DNA of 64,000 bases from Flavobacterium psychrotolerans (GTDB lineage: Bacteria; Bacteroidota; Bacteroidia; Flavobacteriales; Flavobacteriaceae), in NCBI RefSeq assembly GCF_003097635.1, contig NZ_QCZI01000005.1, positions 1 through 64,000 on the forward strand, read 5' to 3'. Below the pieces are notes generated by a model. It ran no database searches. It saw nothing but the letters and a program-made list of their open reading frames with translations, and was not told where the DNA came from. Made by a program: the position numbers and the translations under genes. Positions within the stretch are counted from its first letter, which is position 1. The number at the start of each line of letters is the position of its first letter. Shown piece by piece: positions 60,115 to 64,000 of the stretch.

Positions 60115-61290
60115 TTAGGTTCTTTCTAAAACAATTGCAGAAGCGCCACCTCCTCCATTACAAATGGCTGCAGCTCCAATTCTTGCATTGTTTTGTTCTA
60201 AAACATTGATTAGAGTTACAATGATTCTAACGCCCGAACATCCTAGGGGGTGACCTAATGAAACAGCTCCTCCATTTACATTGATTTTAGCATTGTCTAG
60301 ATCTAAAATTTTAGCATTGGCCAAACCAACAACGGCAAAAGCTTCATTAAATTCAAAGTAATCAACGTCTTTAACAGATAGCCCAACTTTTGCTAAGGCT
60401 TTTGGTAAAGCTTTAGATGGAGTAGTGGTAAACCATTTTGGTTCTTGAGCCGCATCGGCATAACTTTTTATGTAAGCCAAAGGTTTTAATCCTAATGCCA
60501 TAGCTTTTTCTTCACTCATCAAAACCACCGCAGCAGCACCGTCATTTATTGTGGACGCATTGGCGGCAGTAACTGTACCATCTTTGGTAAAAGCAGGACT
60601 TAATGAAGGGATTTTATCTAATTTCACATTCGTGAATTCTTCGTCTTTAGTAACTAGAATAGGCTCGCCTCGTCTTTGAGGAACAGAAACGGGAACTATT
60701 TCATTGTCAAATTTTCCGTTTTCCCAAGCTTTTGCCGAACGCTCATAGGATTGAATCGCAAAAGCATCTTGTGCCTCTCTTGAAATTGTGTATTCTACAG
60801 CACATAAGTCCGCAGAAACGCCCATGGCACTATTATCATAAGCGTCAGACAAACCGTCTTTTTGCATGCCATCCATCATTGAAGCTGGTCCAAATTTATA
60901 CCCATTCCTTAAATGAAGATAATGAGGAATCAAACTCATGTTTTCCATTCCTCCAGCTACTACAATTTCAGCATCTCCTGCCATAATTGCCTGTGCACCA
61001 TGCATTACTGCTTTCATACCGGAGGCACAAACTTTATTAATTGTTGTTGCAATAACGCTGTTTGGTAAGCCAGCCAATAGTGCCGCTTGTCTAGCAGGTG
61101 CTTGACCAACTCCAGCTTGAACTACATTTCCCATGAAAACTTCATCGACTAAATTAGCTTCCAAATTTATTTTTGCTAAAGCACCTCTAATGGCAACAGC
61201 TCCTAATTGTGGAGCAGTAACGGAAGATAGTGCTCCCATGAAACTGCCAATTGGAGTTCTAACAGCGGAAACGATAACAATTTTTTTCAT
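60115..61290 (-). CDS. acetyl-CoA C-acyltransferase (thiolase)
   Basis: A 391-residue thiolase: nucleophile Cys in 'INKVCASGMKAVMHG', the substrate loop with 'GGMENMSLIPHYL', His in 'FNEAFAVVGLAN' region, 'GGAVSLGHPLGCSGVRI' and the second catalytic Cys in 'AICNGGGGASAIVLE'. It makes or splits acetoacetyl-CoA (biosynthetic) or 3-ketoacyl-CoA. The acetoacetyl-CoA (AtoB-like) role is slightly favoured by the MENMS..HYL loop. It is single, with HMG-CoA lyase elsewhere in the window as a linked pathway. Confidence 0.92.
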   Translation of the reverse strand: MKKIVIVSAVRTPIGSFMGALSSVTAPQLGAVAIRGALAKINLEANLVDEVFMGNVVQAGVGQAPARQAALLAGLPNSVIATTINKVCASGMKAVMHGAQAIMAGDAEIVVAGGMENMSLIPHYLHLRNGYKFGPASMMDGMQKDGLSDAYDNSAMGVSADLCAVEYTISREAQDAFAIQSYERSAKAWENGKFDNEIVPVSVPQRRGEPILVTKDEEFTNVKLDKIPSLSPAFTKDGTVTAANASTINDGAAAVVLMSEEKAMALGLKPLAYIKSYADAAQEPKWFTTTPSKALPKALAKVGLSVKDVDYFEFNEAFAVVGLANAKILDLDNAKINVNGGAVSLGHPLGCSGVRIIVTLINVLEQNNARIGAAAICNGGGGASAIVLERT

Positions 61291-61586
61291 ATATAAATAA
61301 TTTATTTGTCAGTGGTCATATATGGTATTTCCTTTTACCTGTCTACCGACAAGCAGGTTTATTGGTATTTGTTTGTAGCGATTTTATATGTTTTTTTTCT
61401 GTGTTTTTTCTGTGTTTTGAGATAAAATGACATTTTTAGGAACATTTACGCATCCTAATATTACTTTATGAATTGTACATTTTTTATAATTGCCGTTTTT
61501 AGTATAGCTAATTAAAAAACACTTTACTATACTAAAAATGATGTTTAGAATATATAAAAAGAATCCAAAACTATCTTATAAAGATA

Positions 61587-61856
61587 CTATTTTTTGACCA
61601 ATGTATTGATAATTTCTATATATGATTCTTTGGCTTCATCGGAAGTTAAGTGGCTAATTTGCATCCATGCATTTGTCTTGAACGCATCTCTTATATGATA
61701 ATTCGAAGTTTGTTTAGGTTCTAATGTTCCGTAAGTGGACTGCTTATAAAAGGCATACAATCGCAATTGGACATCTTGCGGCAAAGACGCTTGAGTCATT
61801 TCGTCAGCAATTGCGACAGCTTCTTCAAAACGGATATTTAAATCTTTTTTTTTCAT
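61587..61856 (-). CDS. acyl-CoA-binding protein (ACBP)
   Basis: This 89-residue four-helix ACBP has 'LNIRFEEAVAIADE', the 'LRLYAFYKQSTYG' CoA-binding Tyr/Lys helix, and 'KTNAWMQISHLTSDEAKESYIEIINTL'. It binds long-chain acyl-CoA in the cytoplasm. ACBPs are common in eukaryotes and less so in bacteria. Its start codon overlaps the psd stop (TAATG), so it is translated with the phospholipid operon. Confidence 0.9.
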   Translation of the reverse strand: MKKKDLNIRFEEAVAIADEMTQASLPQDVQLRLYAFYKQSTYGTLEPKQTSNYHIRDAFKTNAWMQISHLTSDEAKESYIEIINTLVKK

Positions 61857-62509
61857 TAGGATTTAACGGCAATAATGGTTTTACCACCAATTGCTTTATC
61901 GTTAAGTTTTACATTGATTTTTGTACCCAAAGGTAAAAATAAATCTACTCTTGAACCAAATTTTATGAAACCAGCATCTGTACCTTGAACGACCTGCATT
62001 TCTTCTTCGGCATAATTTACAATCCGTCTGGCTAAGGCACCTGCAATTTGTCGGTATAAAATTTCACCAAAAATCCGGTTTTCTATAACAACAGTGGTTC
62101 TTTCATTTTCGGTACTGGCTTTTGGATGCCATGCTACCAGATACTTTCCGGGATGGTATTTACTGAATTTTACTTTTCCATTTACTGGATAACGAGTTAC
62201 ATGCACATTTATTGGCGACATGAAAATGGAAACTTGCAAACGCTTGTCTTTAAAATATTCACTTTCAAAAACTTCTTCAATCACCACTACTTTTCCATCA
62301 ACTGGAGCAATAATATGATTGTCATTGATGATAACGTCTCTTTTAGGATTTCTAAAAAACTGTAAAATCAGTATTAAAAATGATAAAACTAAAATTTCAA
62401 CCGCTTTTTGAAGCCAAAATATAGAAATAAATTGATTTGCTAATAGTAAAAATGCAACAGTTAGTGTAGTTGCAATTAAAATAATTTTTCCGCCTTCTTT
62501 ATGAAACAT
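61856..62509 (-). CDS. psd: phosphatidylserine decarboxylase
   Basis: Start set at 62509 (217 residues, MFHKEGG); the longer frame lies inside cdsA. Two N-terminal helices (about 9-55) anchor it. The core has 'IIAPVDGKVVVIEEV', 'FMSPINVHVTRYPVNG', 'HPKASTENERTTVVI' and the cleavage motif 'IKFGSRVDLFLP', where the Ser of Gly-Ser becomes the pyruvoyl group. It makes phosphatidylethanolamine from phosphatidylserine. It overlaps cdsA by 11 bp and ACBP by one. Confidence 0.93.
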   Translation of the reverse strand: MFHKEGGKIILIATTLTVAFLLLANQFISIFWLQKAVEILVLSFLILILQFFRNPKRDVIINDNHIIAPVDGKVVVIEEVFESEYFKDKRLQVSIFMSPINVHVTRYPVNGKVKFSKYHPGKYLVAWHPKASTENERTTVVIENRIFGEILYRQIAGALARRIVNYAEEEMQVVQGTDAGFIKFGSRVDLFLPLGTKINVKLNDKAIGGKTIIAVKS

Positions 62510-63353
62510 AATATAAAATTTGATAAAATAAAAATACAAATGGTGCCACAAATATAACACTATCTAGTCGATCTAAAACCCCACCGTGTCCCGGCATTAT
62601 TTTTCCGCTGTCTTTTACGCCAGCCACTCGTTTGAATTTGGATTCAATTAAATCTCCAATGGTGCCAAAAACAGAAATAATGAATGCAAAACCCAGCCAA
62701 ATATATAGATTTATATCTGAACCCTGAATGTAATATTTTGAAATTAAATAACTCGCAATGAAAGCAAAAAACATCCCACCAATAAATCCCTCAATTGTTT
62801 TTTTAGGAGATATGCGCTCAAATAATTTGTGTTTGCCAATTGATTTTCCAACGATATAGGCAAAAGAGTCATTTGTCCAAATTAAGATAAATATCCCGAT
62901 AAAAATTTTCGGATTATAACCAAATTTTCCAAACGGGATTTTTGTCATAATGATAAAAGGCAGAATAATATAGCCAATCAGGTAAACATATTTAGAAAAG
63001 GAATCAATTTTTGTGTTTTTATCATCATATAAAAATGTGATGCATTTTGTTGAAACAAATAGAGTAAAAAAAAGAATAGTTAAATCAAACGTTTTATTAA
63101 TATGCAAGAGGTAAAAAAAACCATCAATTTCACTTTTTGATACAGTTATTCTATAAAATAAAAAATAGAGTATCCCTGAAAAAATAAGTGGAATAATTTT
63201 ATTAATATTCAGTAATTGACAAAATTCATAAACTGCAATAAGGAGAAATATTCCAAAAAGAATAAAAAAACTCTCAGTAGAAAATAGGATTGAAGCTAGT
63301 AATAAGACCACATAAATAGCCCCAGACAAAGATCTCTTGATGGTTTCATTCAT
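62499..63353 (-). CDS. cdsA: phosphatidate cytidylyltransferase
   Basis: The 284-residue membrane enzyme has seven to eight helices and the family signature at the C-terminus 'GVKDSGKIMPGHGGVLDRLDSVIFVAP', and 'ISPKKTIEGFIGGM'. It makes CDP-diacylglycerol from phosphatidic acid and CTP, the branch point for phospholipids. It starts one base after the LUD gene and overlaps psd, giving the operon LUD-cdsA-psd-ACBP. Confidence 0.93.
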   Translation of the reverse strand: MNETIKRSLSGAIYVVLLLASILFSTESFFILFGIFLLIAVYEFCQLLNINKIIPLIFSGILYFLFYRITVSKSEIDGFFYLLHINKTFDLTILFFTLFVSTKCITFLYDDKNTKIDSFSKYVYLIGYIILPFIIMTKIPFGKFGYNPKIFIGIFILIWTNDSFAYIVGKSIGKHKLFERISPKKTIEGFIGGMFFAFIASYLISKYYIQGSDINLYIWLGFAFIISVFGTIGDLIESKFKRVAGVKDSGKIMPGHGGVLDRLDSVIFVAPFVFLFYQILYYVS

Positions 63354-63354
63354 T

Positions 63355-63957
63355 TTAAAGATCTTCTAGAAGCAATAAGTAAAGATTTTTTGCGACGCTT
63401 CCGTACTGTAAAAAGTCTTCTTCTTTCGCTTTTTCAAAATATTTTATAGTGGTTATGTTGGTAGGATAATCTTTATTGTACTTCATTTTAATTTTTCGAA
63501 GTCCATCACTTTTACTTTCTATTATTTGGCTTGTTGTCGCTAAGACAACAATGTTAACAGGCATTTCATTAGGCTTATTTTGTTTGATTTGATTTGATGA
63601 AAACAAAATCGAACCTTCATCTGCAATTAGATTTTCGCAACTTGCCAGTAGAAATTTGGGGTTTTTAGGATCATTATAAGAAAGCTTGTTTTCATCCAGC
63701 ATGCTAAACAACTTTGGTTCATAGCATAAAACTTCGCTCTCAAACCAATCATTTTCTTCTAATATATGTTCAAAATGATCTTTTACTTCATTCAAATTTT
63801 CACAATAAAGAAATTTACCACCATTTCTTTTAAAATTAAAAGTGAATTTTTCATCGGCTGGCGCAGAATGATTCGCTTGTACACTATTTAAATCACTTTC
63901 CTTTTCCTCTTCAGAGGATTCGTTACCAGAACCAAAAAATTTCCTAAAAAGACTCAT
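63355..63957 (-). CDS. LUD domain protein (LutC-like)
   Basis: A 200-residue protein with an acidic Ser/Glu-rich N-terminus (about 10-30) and a LUD domain with 'SCENLIADEGSILFSS', 'VVLATTSQIIES' and 'YPTNITTIKYF'. LUD proteins include the lactate-utilisation subunit LutC, but stand-alone copies are known without a lactate operon. No iron-sulfur partner (LutB) is in the window. In flavobacteria this gene is commonly placed just ahead of cdsA. The stretch upstream (63958-64000) is too short to show a promoter. Confidence 0.82.
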   Translation of the reverse strand: MSLFRKFFGSGNESSEEEKESDLNSVQANHSAPADEKFTFNFKRNGGKFLYCENLNEVKDHFEHILEENDWFESEVLCYEPKLFSMLDENKLSYNDPKNPKFLLASCENLIADEGSILFSSNQIKQNKPNEMPVNIVVLATTSQIIESKSDGLRKIKMKYNKDYPTNITTIKYFEKAKEEDFLQYGSVAKNLYLLLLEDL

Positions 63958-64000
63958 AATGTATATTCAATCGATTAAAATGTTTTTTGAAAACATCCAA

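Overview
The window looks like a chromosomal segment of a Flavobacterium-type member of the Bacteroidota. Supporting signs are a low G+C content, a type IX secretion C-terminal signal (about 47.7 kb), Bacteroidota-type promoters of the form TAnnTTTG directly upstream of many genes, lipoproteins and porins with typical short signal peptides, and families common in flavobacteria (DUF4834, DUF4256, YfhO, a LUD-cdsA-psd-ACBP operon). No tRNA, rRNA, CRISPR array, integrase or intact insertion sequence was seen.

Layout. 0.3-11.9 kb holds a short-chain fatty acid locus on the + strand: a PepSY-like secreted protein, a small zinc-ribbon/HTH protein related to the IS1 InsA N-terminus, a porin, a metabolite:H+ symporter-type MFS carrier, a DUF6814-like membrane protein, a terminator, then a tiny membrane protein coupled to an SLC5-STAC-histidine kinase, a receiver-only response regulator, a PrpE-like propionyl-CoA synthetase and an acetyl-CoA synthetase. 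Uptake, sensing and CoA activation of acetate/propionate are thus in one block. 12-13.2 kb is gcvT. 13.4-21.8 kb (- strand) is a Cu(I)/Ag(I) efflux and metal-binding cluster of the Cus type. Its RND pump gene is split by an apparent frameshift, and it includes a periplasmic protein with tandem heavy-metal-binding repeats.

21.9-29.6 kb (- strand) is an accessory-looking stress/metabolism block: an RMD1/YagE protein, an eRF1-like protein, a zinc-ribbon protein, a Deg protease, OsmC, an SDR oxidoreductase and PEP synthase. Between these genes lie two relics read directly from the DNA: the N-terminus of a thiamine-dependent dehydrogenase E1 alpha subunit, and the C-terminus of a second acetyl-CoA synthetase interrupted by a stop.

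30-46.6 kb is mainly housekeeping: pyrD, HMG-CoA lyase, a P-type ATPase, guaB, a KefB-like antiporter, a polysaccharide deacetylase, purB, a cysteine-free sirtuin, a TrmH-type methylase, a DEAD-box helicase and rdgB. 46.6-47.7 kb has no protein gene. It contains two tandem, structurally equivalent small-RNA units (promoter, closing helix with compensatory changes, terminator), a 21-bp-phased triple palindrome, and a 25-codon relic that looks like the start of a restriction-modification gene.

47.7-64 kb: a T9SS substrate, a NYN/LOTUS protein, a serine-palmitoyltransferase-like enzyme facing a GNAT-like protein (possible sphingolipid or sulfonolipid synthesis), an outer-membrane protein, DUF4834, YfhO, a glycosyltransferase and a flippase (surface glycan), an NlpC/P60 hydrolase, a thiolase, and the phospholipid operon LUD-cdsA-psd-ACBP. 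Several intergenic elements (38.4, 49.7 and 60.0 kb) and one in-gene element (14.45 kb) look like copies of dispersed palindromic repeats. All functional names come from recognising sequence motifs by eye; no database search was run.
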